A DNA stretch of 64,000 nucleotides from NCBI RefSeq assembly GCF_024448985.1, contig NZ_JAMOII010000011.1, forward strand, positions 57,891-121,890, read 5' to 3'. Positions within the stretch are counted from its first letter, which is position 1. Each line of letters begins with the position of its first letter. Origin of the DNA: Stutzerimonas stutzeri (lineage in GTDB: Bacteria > Pseudomonadota > Gammaproteobacteria > Pseudomonadales > Pseudomonadaceae). Below are positions 18,841-26,974 of this stretch, piece by piece. Both the position numbers and the translations under genes were made by a program. Under the pieces are notes generated by a model. The model saw nothing but the letters and a program-made list of their open reading frames with translations. It did no database searches and was not told where the DNA came from.

Positions 18841-19908
18841 TTACAGCTTCGATTTGTTAATGACTTGCAGACTCACATGCTCGAGCAGGGCGTTCATCTG
18901 AACGAACCTCGCGAATCGCTTGTCCTGCGTCTGGCCGTGGAAATACCGGTAGTAGATCTGCTGCACGATAGCGGCGAGGCGGAACAGGCCGTAGGTGTAG
19001 TAGTAGTCGAAGTTGTCGATGCGAATGCCAGCACGCTCGGCGTAGTAATCGACGAATTGCTGGCGAGTCAGCATGCCTGGAGCGTTGCTGGGCTGCTTGC
19101 GGATCAACTGCATAGGAGGCGGATCCGTCGCTTCGATCCAATAAGCGAGCGTATTACCCAGATCCATCAGTGGGTCACCAAGGGTAGTCATTTCCCAGTC
19201 CAGGACGCCGATGATCTCCATTGGGTTATCTGGGCTGAGAATCACATTGTCGAATCGGTAGTCGTTGTGAACGATTGCCGGCTTGTGATGATCCGCTGGC
19301 ATCTTATCGCGCAGCCAGGCCTTTACCTGTCCCCAGGCGGGTGCGTCAGGCGTGATCGCCCGCTCGTAACGGTCGATCCAGCCGTTGATCTGACGTTGCA
19401 CGTAACCTTCGGGTTTGCCTAGGTCGCCCAGGCCGCAGCTGTTGTAATCGACGTTGTGGAGCTCGACGAACTTGTCGACGAAGCTTTTGCACAGCGCGGT
19501 CGTTTGGTCTGGGGTGAAGCCCAGCTCGGCGGGAATATCCTCTCGCAAGATGATGCCCTTGACGCGCTCCATGACATAGAACTCGGCACCTATAAGCGTC
19601 TCGTCAGTGCAATACGCATAGGCTTTGGGACAGTATGGAAAACCAGCGTTTAGCTGATTGAGAATCCGATACTCGCGGCCCATGTCGTGTGCCGACTTGG
19701 CCTTGTGGCCAAACGGAGGGCGACGTAGCACGAACTCCTGCTTCGGATATTCCAGCAGATAAGTCAGGTTGGACGCGCCCCCTGGGAACTGCGTGATATC
19801 CGGTGTGCCTTCCAGACCAGAAATCTGGCCTTTCAGGTACTGGTCGATGACGTCGGTAGGCAGCTCTTCACCGTCTCGTATGCGGCTGGTCTGATCTGTT
19901 AATGCCAT
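18841..19908 (-). CDS. Aminoglycoside phosphotransferase-fold protein, ACAD10/11-like kinase
   Basis: A 355-residue kinase-fold protein of the APH family. Landmarks are FPGGASNLTYLL (nucleotide loop), VLRRPP with the ATP lysine replaced by Arg, the catalytic VHNDYRFDNVIL loop and the metal-binding DWEMTTLGDPLMDLG. Relatives are fused to acyl-CoA dehydrogenases in ACAD10/ACAD11, where the kinase phosphorylates 4-hydroxyacyl-CoA before dehydroxylation. That, together with the SDR and SCP2 genes nearby, suggests hydroxy-fatty-acid breakdown rather than antibiotic resistance. ATG start at 19908 with AAAGGGAC upstream. Confidence 0.85.
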   Translation of the reverse strand: MALTDQTSRIRDGEELPTDVIDQYLKGQISGLEGTPDITQFPGGASNLTYLLEYPKQEFVLRRPPFGHKAKSAHDMGREYRILNQLNAGFPYCPKAYAYCTDETLIGAEFYVMERVKGIILREDIPAELGFTPDQTTALCKSFVDKFVELHNVDYNSCGLGDLGKPEGYVQRQINGWIDRYERAITPDAPAWGQVKAWLRDKMPADHHKPAIVHNDYRFDNVILSPDNPMEIIGVLDWEMTTLGDPLMDLGNTLAYWIEATDPPPMQLIRKQPSNAPGMLTRQQFVDYYAERAGIRIDNFDYYYTYGLFRLAAIVQQIYYRYFHGQTQDKRFARFVQMNALLEHVSLQVINKSKL

Positions 19909-20099
19909 GCTTGTCCCTTTTTATAATCGATGCCGATGAGCAGGTCATTGGCAGGCGCGCATTCGATACCCTCTGACCATTCGGCGTTCGTAATCTAATG
20001 TGCGGTACGGGCATCACCAAGCAAAGTGCGTTGTTATTGGCCGGGGTGTTGCCGTGTAATCAAGCTGCTTAATGCATGAACGTCCGTAAAAAGCGCATA

Positions 20100-20131
20100 A
20101 AAAAGCCGAAGTCATGCGACTTCGGCTTTTT
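20100..20131. terminator. Strong bidirectional terminator
   Basis: AAAAAGCCGAAGTC (20100-20113), loop ATGC, GACTTCGGCTTTTT (20118-20131): a perfect 14-bp stem with A and T runs. It lies 14 bases beyond the stop of the minus-strand SCP2 gene and separates it from the downstream phosphotransferase gene. Confidence 0.9.
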
Positions 20132-20144
20132 ACGCAACGGCTGA

Positions 20145-20459
20145 TCAGGCCGGGAACAGTTCGCTCAGCTTCAGAGCAAGCATCATGTCGCCCTCGGCGC
20201 GCAGCTTGCCGGCCATGAATGCCTGCATGCCGTCGGTTTCGCCGCTGATGACGCCCTGCATGGTTTCGCTATCCATGATCAGCGTTACGTTGGCGTCGGC
20301 AGACTCACCTTTGTGGAAGTCGCAGGTGCCGTCTTTGACGACGAGGTAGTAGTTCTCTGCATCGGTAATGTTGAACTGGAAAACCAGATCCAGGCCGGCC
20401 GCAGCGCTGGGATTGAACTTGGCCTTCATGCCCTGAATGGTTTCGTCGACGTTGCTCAT
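20145..20459 (-). CDS. SCP2 sterol-carrier domain protein
   Basis: A 104-residue stand-alone SCP2 domain, a small hydrophobic-ligand carrier that can bind fatty acids or acyl-CoA. The family's NITDAENYYLVVKDG strand pattern and the MDSETMQGVISGETDGMQAF helix region are seen. The ATG at 20457-20459 follows GGGACATATCCG. It is on the same strand as the histidine phosphatase upstream (62-base gap) and the phosphotransferase downstream, but a strong terminator separates it from the latter. Ligand unknown. Confidence 0.9.
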   Translation of the reverse strand: MSNVDETIQGMKAKFNPSAAAGLDLVFQFNITDAENYYLVVKDGTCDFHKGESADANVTLIMDSETMQGVISGETDGMQAFMAGKLRAEGDMMLALKLSELFPA

Positions 20460-20521
20460 CGGATATGTCCCTTTGTTGTCGTGGAATAAACATGCAGCCT
20501 CGGGCTGCAGGCGGCTGGAGC

Positions 20522-21235
20522 TTATCGGTAGGTGACGAGCTCCGGATTTTTCATCAGATCCAGATGTACATGACTATTGAACGTCGCCAGCGCGACATCA
20601 CGATCACGGAATCTGAGTCGACTGAGTGAGGTGTTGACGATCTGCCAGTTCAATTCGAACGCCTTGATGGGCGGCACACCGATGACCAATTGAAGCAGTG
20701 CCGTAATGGTGCCGCCAGATGTGAAGACGGCGATACGGTCTTTTTTGTCTGCCTGGTCGAGTAGCCGGTTCAGGCCGTCCTGAACGCGGTCGATGAAACA
20801 CTGCCAGCTTTCCAGGTCGTCCTTTTCATGTTCGCCAGACACCCAGCGCTGAATGACGTACTGAAACAGGCGTTGAAATTCGGCCCGGTGATCGGCTGCG
20901 TTGGCAAGGATTTGCATAGCCTTGGGTTCGAAGGCCAGCAGATCGGCCATGTGCGCACGAATCACCTCGTCGGCATGAAACTCATTGAAGGCTGGATCTA
21001 TTTCCAGTGGCGGCAACGGCCTGTCTTGGCAAGAACTCATGCGCTCAAGAGTCGTCTTCGCCGTGTCCTGCTGACGCTCCAACTCTCCACTCAAGCAGCG
21101 GTCGAAGCGAATATCCAGTTGGTTGAAATAATTGCCCAACGCAGCTGATTGCTGAAAGCCGAGCGGTGAGAGCACATCGTAGTTGTCCGCGCCAAACGAC
21201 GCCTGACCATGTCTGATCAGGTAGATACTACCCAT
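20522..21235 (-). CDS. Histidine phosphatase (phosphoglycerate mutase-like)
   Basis: A 237-residue histidine phosphatase superfamily protein. The catalytic RHG motif is at the N-terminus (MGSIYLIRHGQASFG) and the second conserved segment is VFTSGGTITALL, where the usual second histidine (SHG in many relatives) is replaced by SGG. The ATG at 21233-21235 was chosen over an in-frame start 19 codons upstream because it places the RHG motif as usual. It heads the minus-strand block with the SCP2, phosphotransferase and SDR genes. Substrate unknown. Confidence 0.85.
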   Translation of the reverse strand: MGSIYLIRHGQASFGADNYDVLSPLGFQQSAALGNYFNQLDIRFDRCLSGELERQQDTAKTTLERMSSCQDRPLPPLEIDPAFNEFHADEVIRAHMADLLAFEPKAMQILANAADHRAEFQRLFQYVIQRWVSGEHEKDDLESWQCFIDRVQDGLNRLLDQADKKDRIAVFTSGGTITALLQLVIGVPPIKAFELNWQIVNTSLSRLRFRDRDVALATFNSHVHLDLMKNPELVTYR

Positions 21236-21415
21236 GCTCCGCTCCAGGTCCCCTGTTTTCGCGAGGGTAGGGGGATCGTTCTGGAGTGTCAACGATAAAT
21301 CATACGTTTGTTTGAATTGAGCTCTGCTGGCTCAGATAGACGAGTACTCGGTATGCTTGGCCGGTTTGTGCCACGCTGCGTCTCTGCTGGCGACCCTTTA
21401 ATCCTAGGAGGATCT

Positions 21416-22441
21416 GTGGACTTTCTTGCTGACTATGCAAGCTTTCTGGCGAAGACCGTAACCTTGGTGGTTGCTGTGCTGGTGGTGCTTATTGCGCTCG
21501 CCTCGTTGCGGCGTGGGCGGTCTCGGCATTCGGGCGGCCACCTCGAAGTCCATAAGTTGAACGACTTTTACAAATCGATGCGTGAGCGCCTCGAGCAATC
21601 GTTGGTCGACAAGGATCAGCTCAAGCTGCAGCGCAAGCGTGAGGCCAAAGCCGCCAAGCTGGCAAAGAAAAATCTGGAGAGCCGTCCGCGGGTGTTTGTG
21701 CTCGATTTCGATGGAGACATCAAGGCGTCGGCGGTCGACAACCTTCGTCATGAAATTACCGCACTGCTGACCCTCGCTACGCCGCAGGACGAGGTCGTTC
21801 TCCGCCTGGAAAGCGGCGGCGGCATGGTTCACGGTTATGGGCTCGCTGCCTCGCAGCTGGTTCGCATCCGTGATGCGGGCGTTCCGCTGACGGTGTGCGT
21901 CGACAAGGTCGCCGCAAGCGGCGGGTACATGATGGCGTGCATCGGCCAGAAAATTCTCAGCGCACCTTTTGCAATCCTTGGCTCCATCGGTGTTGTCGCC
22001 CAGTTGCCGAACGTGCATCGGCTACTGAAGAAGCACGATGTCGATGTCGAGGTGCTGACCGCTGGTGAATACAAGCGAACTCTGACGATTTTTGGCGAAA
22101 ACACCGAGAAAGGGCGGGAGAAGTTCCAGGACGATTTGGAAACGACACACGAACTGTTCAAGAATTTTGTCGCGCGGTATCGCCAGCAAGTGTCGATCGA
22201 TGATGTCGCCACTGGCGAGGTCTGGCTCGGTATCGCGGCCCTCGGCAAGCGGTTGGTTGACGAGTTGAAGACCAGCGATGAATACCTGGCTGCCCGGGCT
22301 CGCGAAGCGGACTTATTCCAACTGCATTACGCGGAGAAGAAGAGCCTACCCGAGCGGTTCGGCATGGCCGCCAGCGCTACCCTTGAGCACGGCCTGCTAA
22401 AGGGCTGGACACGACTCAATGAACAACGATTCTGGCAATGA
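21416..22441 (+). CDS. sohB: Inner-membrane protease SohB (signal peptide peptidase A family)
   Basis: A 341-residue S49-family serine protease. The start is GTG at 21416, preceded by an excellent ribosome site (TAGGAGGATCT). Membrane segments at the N-terminus (FLAKTVTLVVAVLVVLIAL) and a charged helix rich in Lys/Arg/Glu follow, then the protease domain beginning near VFVLDFDGDI. The nucleophile serine lies in VAASGGYMMAC and the likely lysine partner in EYKRTLT. SohB-type proteases degrade signal peptides or misfolded membrane proteins. It is followed after 10 bases by an oxidoreductase gene. Confidence 0.92.
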   Translation: MDFLADYASFLAKTVTLVVAVLVVLIALASLRRGRSRHSGGHLEVHKLNDFYKSMRERLEQSLVDKDQLKLQRKREAKAAKLAKKNLESRPRVFVLDFDGDIKASAVDNLRHEITALLTLATPQDEVVLRLESGGGMVHGYGLAASQLVRIRDAGVPLTVCVDKVAASGGYMMACIGQKILSAPFAILGSIGVVAQLPNVHRLLKKHDVDVEVLTAGEYKRTLTIFGENTEKGREKFQDDLETTHELFKNFVARYRQQVSIDDVATGEVWLGIAALGKRLVDELKTSDEYLAARAREADLFQLHYAEKKSLPERFGMAASATLEHGLLKGWTRLNEQRFWQ

Positions 22442-22451
22442 GGGGTAACTG

Positions 22452-23444
22452 ATGAGTAGCTTCAAGGCACTGCAAACCAGCGAAAGCGCAGAGGGTCGTT
22501 TCGAAACGCGCATCATCGAGCGGGAGGTTAGCGAACTGCCCGCTGGCGAGGTGCTGATTCGCGTCAGCTACTCATCGCTGAACTACAAAGATGCCCTGTC
22601 CGCCAGCGGCAATCGCGGCGTCACTCGTAACTACCCGCATACGCCAGGCATCGACGCAGCAGGCATCGTCGTCGAGTCGAGTGCCTCGGGCTACTCCGAA
22701 GGTGACGAGGTGATCGTTACCGGTTATGACCTGGGAATGAACACAGCAGGCGGCTTCGGCCAGCTCATTCGTGTGCCGGCGACGTGGGTGATCAAGCGTC
22801 CGTCCGGACTCTCCTTGCGTGAAGCGATGGCCCTCGGAACCGCAGGCCTGACCGCTGCGCTTTGCGTGGACAAGCTTGAGCGGGCGGGCCTCGTGCCGGG
22901 CGACGCGCCAGTTCTGGTGACTGGCGCGACCGGAGGCGTTGGCAGTATCGCGGTCGCATTGCTGTCCCGGCTCGGCTACAACGTGGCCGCCGTGACGGGC
23001 AAAGTCGAACAGACGCAGTTTCTGACCAGCCTTGGCGCCACGCAGGTGATCGAGCGTAGCGTGCTGCAATCCGGCACCGAAAAACCGATGCTCAAGGAGC
23101 AATGGGCGGGTGCTGTCGATACCGTGGGTGGCGACATTCTGTTCAACGTCATCAAGTCCCTGCAGCGCGGTGCCAGTGTCGCTTGCTGTGGCCTGACCGC
23201 TGGAACGAATTTCCAAGCCAATGTACTGCCGTTCATCCTTCGCGGCGTGAATCTGCTTGGCGTCGACTCGGTCGAGATTCCAAGAAGCACGAAGGCTTCG
23301 ATGTGGGACAAGTTGTCGACCCAATGGAAGCTACCGAACCTGAATGAACTGGTGCAGGAAATTTCCATGGAAGAACTGCCACAGGCGATCGAGCGAATGC
23401 TGGCGGGCCAACAAACAGGACGAATGCTGGTGCGGCTCGACTGA
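22452..23444 (+). CDS. acuI: YhdH-type quinone oxidoreductase / acrylyl-CoA reductase
   Basis: A 330-residue zinc-independent medium-chain dehydrogenase/reductase of the YhdH/AcuI group. Evidence is the SSLNYKDALSASG segment, TPGIDAAGIV, the NADPH loop VTGATGGVGSIA near residue 155, and GVDSVEIP near the C-terminus. E. coli AcuI (YhdH) reduces acrylyl-CoA, which detoxifies this reactive thioester during propionate or DMSP metabolism. It follows sohB by 10 bases with GAGGGGTAACTG before the ATG, so the two are probably co-transcribed, but a functional link is not apparent. Confidence 0.88.
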   Translation: MSSFKALQTSESAEGRFETRIIEREVSELPAGEVLIRVSYSSLNYKDALSASGNRGVTRNYPHTPGIDAAGIVVESSASGYSEGDEVIVTGYDLGMNTAGGFGQLIRVPATWVIKRPSGLSLREAMALGTAGLTAALCVDKLERAGLVPGDAPVLVTGATGGVGSIAVALLSRLGYNVAAVTGKVEQTQFLTSLGATQVIERSVLQSGTEKPMLKEQWAGAVDTVGGDILFNVIKSLQRGASVACCGLTAGTNFQANVLPFILRGVNLLGVDSVEIPRSTKASMWDKLSTQWKLPNLNELVQEISMEELPQAIERMLAGQQTGRMLVRLD

Positions 23445-23532
23445 ACGCTATTGGCTGTATAGCCAGAACCGATTTCGTTGCGGCAGTTGTTTGCGAGAAG
23501 CTAGCGCCACTTCAACGCAACAGGAATTGGTC

Positions 23533-23631
23533 ATGAAAGCACTGGCAGAAAAAATCATGGAAACGTTCGGCAGGAAGCAGCCAGCCAAAGTCGCCCAAAT
23601 CGAACATCCCAACTTCTGGATGTATCAGTGA
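23533..23631 (+). CDS. Possible 32-residue small protein
   Basis: An ATG at 23533 preceded by CAGGAATTGGTC opens a 32-codon frame whose product begins MKALAEKIMETFGRKQ and ends NFWMYQ. The first half is a lysine-rich amphipathic helix; there is no membrane segment. The frame ends only two bases before a strong terminator, which supports a real short transcript. It could instead be a leader or the tail of the acuI message. No family recognised. Confidence 0.5.
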   Translation: MKALAEKIMETFGRKQPAKVAQIEHPNFWMYQ

Positions 23632-23633
23632 CA

Positions 23634-23661
23634 AAAAAACCCGCCAAACGGCGGGTTTTTT
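23634..23661. terminator. Bidirectional rho-independent terminator
   Basis: AAAAAACCCGCC (23634-23645), loop AAAC, GGCGGGTTTTTT (23650-23661): a 12-bp stem with perfect flanking tracts. It ends both the small plus-strand frame (stop at 23631) and the minus-strand DUF934 gene (stop at 23673). Confidence 0.9.
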
Positions 23662-23672
23662 GTACAGCTGAA

Positions 23673-24173
23673 TCAGCCCTGTCGGCGACGGAACAGTGGC
23701 AGCGGCTCATCCACGGCGGACTGGTACGTCACCGAGAAATCCTTCAGACCTTCCAATGCATCGTAGGGGTCGCGATCGGCGCGTACGGCATAGGCATCGA
23801 AACCACAGCGGCGCATGAGAAACAGCTGATCGCGCAGCACGTCGCCAATGGCACGAATTTCCCCTTTGTAGCCGTAGCGTTCACGTAACAGGCGCGCACT
23901 GGAGAAATGACGACCGTCAGTAAACACCGGGAAATTCAGCGCCACGACCTGGAAGTGTTCGAGATCGTCGACGATGTCCTCGATGGCTTCGTCGGCCTCC
24001 AGCCAGATGCCCAGGCCGCCATCACGCACCTTGAGGGCATGGGCGTGATCGGTCCAAAGCCGCATCGGCACGATTACATCGTCGCTGTTCGGCACGTCCG
24101 TCAGGGCGGCGTCACTGGGCAGCAGGTGCCAGGTCTCGTCGACGACCTGATCGTGCTTAATGATTCGCTGCAT
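23673..24173 (-). CDS. DUF934 protein, sulfite-reductase-associated
   Basis: A 166-residue DUF934 protein that almost always follows a sulfite reductase gene in pseudomonads. Features are the HVVPxR-like DDVIVPMRLW segment, VALNFPVFTDGRHFSSARLLRER near residues 85-110, and GDVLRDQLFLMRRCGFD. The ATG at 24171-24173 lies inside the end of cysI (17-base overlap), so the genes are translationally coupled. A role in electron delivery to or assembly of the reductase has been suggested for the family but the sequence itself only shows conservation. Confidence 0.88.
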   Translation of the reverse strand: MQRIIKHDQVVDETWHLLPSDAALTDVPNSDDVIVPMRLWTDHAHALKVRDGGLGIWLEADEAIEDIVDDLEHFQVVALNFPVFTDGRHFSSARLLRERYGYKGEIRAIGDVLRDQLFLMRRCGFDAYAVRADRDPYDALEGLKDFSVTYQSAVDEPLPLFRRRQG

Positions 24174-25815
24174 AGACGCGCTCCTTGAAAGGATCGATGC
24201 CGATGCGGCGGAAGGTGTCGAGAAACTGTTCATCTTCGTTACGTTGCTCCACGTAGACGGCAATGATTTTTTCGATGACGTCGGGCATCGCGTCCTGGGC
24301 GAAGGACGGGCCGAGGATCTGGCCAAGGGTGGTATCGCGCCCCGAGCTGCCGCCAACCGAAACCTGGTAGAACTCGGCGCCCTTCTTGTCGACGCCAAGG
24401 ATGCCGATGTGACCGACATGATGGTGGCCGCAGGCATTCATGCAGCCAGATATGTTCAGGTCCAGATCGCCGATGTCGAACAGATAATCAAGGTCATCGA
24501 AGCGACGCTGGATGGCGTCGGCAATCGGGAGCGACTTGGCATTGGCCAGCGAACAGAAGTCACCGCCTGGGCAGCAAATGATGTCAGTGAGCAAGCCGAT
24601 GTTCGGCGTGGCGACGCCCAATTCACGCAGCTCGTGCCATAGCTCGAACAGGCGCGATTGCTCGACGTCGGCGAGGATCATGTTCTGTTCGTGCGAGTTG
24701 CGTACTTCGCCGAAGCTGTAGCGGTCGGCGAGATCGGCGATCATGTCCAGCTGCTTGTCGGTGACGTCGCCGGGCGCAACGCCGGTGCTCTTCAGCGACA
24801 GCGTTACCGCCGCGTAACCGGGTTTCTTGTGCGCGACCACGTTGCGCTCGCGCCAGCGCGCAAAGCCGGCGTGCTCGGTGTCTAGCTGGCGGAGGGCATC
24901 GTCCTGATCATCCAGGGTCTTGTATGGAGGATCGACGAAATACTGGCTGACCCGTTGGACTTCCTCATCGTTCAAGGTGCTGGGACCGTCCTTGAGATGT
25001 TCCCATTCAGCATCGACACGTTCAGCGAACACTGCCGGCGTCAGAGCCTTGACCAGGATCTTGATGCGCGCCTTGAACTTGTTGTCACGACGGCCATAGC
25101 GGTTGTACACACGCAGGATGGCTTCGAGATAGGTAAGCAGGTGCTTCCAGGGCAGGAATTCATTGATGAAGCTGCCGACGATGGGGGTACGCCCCAAACC
25201 ACCACCGACAGCGACGCGGAAGCCCAGTTCGCCTTCGGCGTTCTTCACCGCTTCGAGGCCGATATCGTGTACGCCGATCGCCGCGCGATCGCTTGCCGCG
25301 CCGTTGATGGCGATTTTGAACTTGCGTGGCAGGCGAGCAAATTCGGGATGGAAGGTCGACCACTGGCGGATGATTTCGCACCATGGGCGTGGATCGATCA
25401 GCTCATCCTTGGCCACGCCAGCGAACTGGTCTGTGGTGGTGTTGCGAATGCAGTTGCCGCTGGTTTGGATAGCGTGCATCTGCACTGTGGCGAGTTCGGC
25501 AAGTATCTCCGGGACGTCTTCGAGATCCGGCCAGTTCAGCTGGACGTTGGTACGGGTACTGATGTGGGCGTAACCCTTGTCGTACTTGCGAGTGATCTCG
25601 GCCAGTTTGCGAATTTGCATCGAGGAAAGTAGGCCATAGGGCACCGCGATGCGTAGCATAGGTGCGTAACGCTGGATATACAGACCGTTCTGCAGGCGCA
25701 GCGGCAGGAATTCAGCGTCAGTCAGCTCGCCGGCCAGGTAACGGCGGGTCTGTTCGCGGAACTGGTTGACGCGTTCTTTGACGATCTGGTGATCGTACTG
25801 GTCGTAAACGTACAT
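24157..25815 (-). CDS. cysI: Sulfite reductase hemoprotein (siroheme, 4Fe-4S)
   Basis: A 552-residue assimilatory sulfite reductase that converts sulfite to sulfide for cysteine synthesis. The four cluster/siroheme cysteines are seen in two pairs: CCPGGDFCSLA and GCMNACGHHHVG. The parasite-domain motifs YAHISTRTNVQLNW and TSGNCIRNTTTDQ are typical of the nitrite/sulfite reductase family. The start ATG at 25813-25815 gives MYVYDQYDHQIV. It is paired with DUF934 downstream and no flavoprotein cysJ is nearby, so electrons probably come from another donor such as ferredoxin or a separate reductase. Confidence 0.93.
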   Translation of the reverse strand: MYVYDQYDHQIVKERVNQFREQTRRYLAGELTDAEFLPLRLQNGLYIQRYAPMLRIAVPYGLLSSMQIRKLAEITRKYDKGYAHISTRTNVQLNWPDLEDVPEILAELATVQMHAIQTSGNCIRNTTTDQFAGVAKDELIDPRPWCEIIRQWSTFHPEFARLPRKFKIAINGAASDRAAIGVHDIGLEAVKNAEGELGFRVAVGGGLGRTPIVGSFINEFLPWKHLLTYLEAILRVYNRYGRRDNKFKARIKILVKALTPAVFAERVDAEWEHLKDGPSTLNDEEVQRVSQYFVDPPYKTLDDQDDALRQLDTEHAGFARWRERNVVAHKKPGYAAVTLSLKSTGVAPGDVTDKQLDMIADLADRYSFGEVRNSHEQNMILADVEQSRLFELWHELRELGVATPNIGLLTDIICCPGGDFCSLANAKSLPIADAIQRRFDDLDYLFDIGDLDLNISGCMNACGHHHVGHIGILGVDKKGAEFYQVSVGGSSGRDTTLGQILGPSFAQDAMPDVIEKIIAVYVEQRNEDEQFLDTFRRIGIDPFKERVYAANH

Positions 25816-26039
25816 TGAGTGTCCTGTTCAGGCTGTCTACAGCTTGTCGCGCGCACGGCCGCGCACCCATCAGGGAGGCAGCAAGATACCAGCTAGCGGT
25901 TATACGCAAAAGTGATGTTTGGGAATATGTTTAGAACGAAACGCCGCTTATTGAGCATTTAAACCCCTCACCTTGAGCGCCTCGCTTGCGTGGTCTTAAC
26001 TGCAAGCAGACGAGCTCTCAACAACAAGGGGAAACAGCT

Positions 26040-26153
26040 ATGTCGGAGCCTTCCAACCAACGTGGTAATGACAGTAGAGCAGACGCTGCCGCCATCTTCG
26101 TTCTGATTCTTCTGGCGGTAGCGACAGCGATTTTCTGGGTCAGCCATCAGTAA
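26040..26153 (+). CDS. Small single-span membrane protein (37 residues)
   Basis: A short gene with ATG at 26040 and a good ribosome site (AAGGGGAAACAGCT). The product starts MSEPSNQRGNDSRAD, a polar N-terminus, then one hydrophobic helix (AAIFVLILLAVATAIFWV) and ends SHQ. It is most likely a cytoplasm-facing, single-span inner-membrane microprotein. It converges on the DUF2970 membrane protein gene 16 bases away. I do not recognise a family. Confidence 0.7.
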   Translation: MSEPSNQRGNDSRADAAAIFVLILLAVATAIFWVSHQ

Positions 26154-26169
26154 ACGGCAGCGCGCCGAT

Positions 26170-26388
26170 TTACAGCCCCACGAGATAGAGCACTAGTTTG
26201 ACTACGCCGAGAATCACCAAGACGAACACTACGGTGAAACCCAGACCCAACAGGATGAAGTGGCTGGGCTTGCCGTGACTGAAGTCGCGAGCGCGATTCT
26301 TGCCGCTTTGCACGCCCAGTGCTCCGGCCAGAATGCTTTGCAGCATTTGCCGCAGGGTCAGAGATTTGCGCTCTTGCTCGTCGCTCAT
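26170..26388 (-). CDS. DUF2970-type small membrane protein
   Basis: A 72-residue protein with a charged N-terminus (MSDEQERKSLTLRQMLQSIL), the GALGVQSGKNRARDF motif and one C-terminal membrane helix (FILLGLGFTVVFVLVILGVV). The arrangement matches the DUF2970 family as I remember it. The ATG at 26386-26388 is preferred over a GTG two codons upstream because GAGG stands five bases before it. Function unknown. Confidence 0.8.
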   Translation of the reverse strand: MSDEQERKSLTLRQMLQSILAGALGVQSGKNRARDFSHGKPSHFILLGLGFTVVFVLVILGVVKLVLYLVGL

Positions 26389-26477
26389 AGACACCTCGAA
26401 GCTATGGTCTGCCAGGAGTCTAGTCAGTATTCAGCGATGTGGACGGCATCCGCAAATCTTATGGTCAGGGCCTGGAT

Positions 26478-26927
26478 TCAGTGACCCTTGAACCAGTCCC
26501 AAAGGCCAACGGAGTGATTCGGCAGCAGGTTGATGCCAAGTGCCGACTTGAGCAAGTACAGCACGACCAGTCCCACCAATACGGAAAAGAACAGGAACAA
26601 GGTGATCGCAATGGCCTTGGTTATCAATGACAGGTTGCGCTGGCCCCGCGTCAGGCCGCGCTTGTTACGCCCTCCGACCAGGACGAAATAGTACTGGTTG
26701 TTCCAAATACTGAAGGTGCCGCGTAGGTCGATTTTATGTCGTGCCCATGAGCGTGTGGCGAAGGCGCTACGAAGTCCTAACAATTGCTGTTCGGTGAAGC
26801 TCTCGCGAAGCGCTTCGGGTAGGCGCTGCTTCAGGCCAATGATGAACGGATCATGCTTTAGCGCAGCGGCGTTTTCAGTGGCCGGGTAACGGGCGGAGCT
26901 TTCGTTGTCAGAGTCGGAAGGAAGCAT
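26478..26927 (-). CDS. Conserved membrane protein of unknown function
   Basis: A 149-residue protein with a polar N-terminal half (LPEALRESFTEQQLLGLRSAF, then HKIDLRGTFSIWNNQYYFVLV) and at least one strong membrane helix at about residues 103-128 (ITKAIAITLFLFFSVLVGLV). The central GGRNKRGLTRGQRN segment just before the helix is very basic, as expected for a cytoplasmic loop. It lies on the same strand as, and 47 bases after, the LRR kinase gene, so it may be co-expressed. No function can be assigned. Confidence 0.75.
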   Translation of the reverse strand: MLPSDSDNESSARYPATENAAALKHDPFIIGLKQRLPEALRESFTEQQLLGLRSAFATRSWARHKIDLRGTFSIWNNQYYFVLVGGRNKRGLTRGQRNLSLITKAIAITLFLFFSVLVGLVVLYLLKSALGINLLPNHSVGLWDWFKGH

Positions 26928-26974
26928 AGCGTCAGGTTGCCGTCAGTACAGGGATTAGGCGCAACCTCATGCAA

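Noticed and set aside
18841-19908. Aminoglycoside resistance gene
   Set aside because: The fold is APH-like, but the ACAD10/11-type motifs and lipid-related neighbours make a resistance role unlikely.
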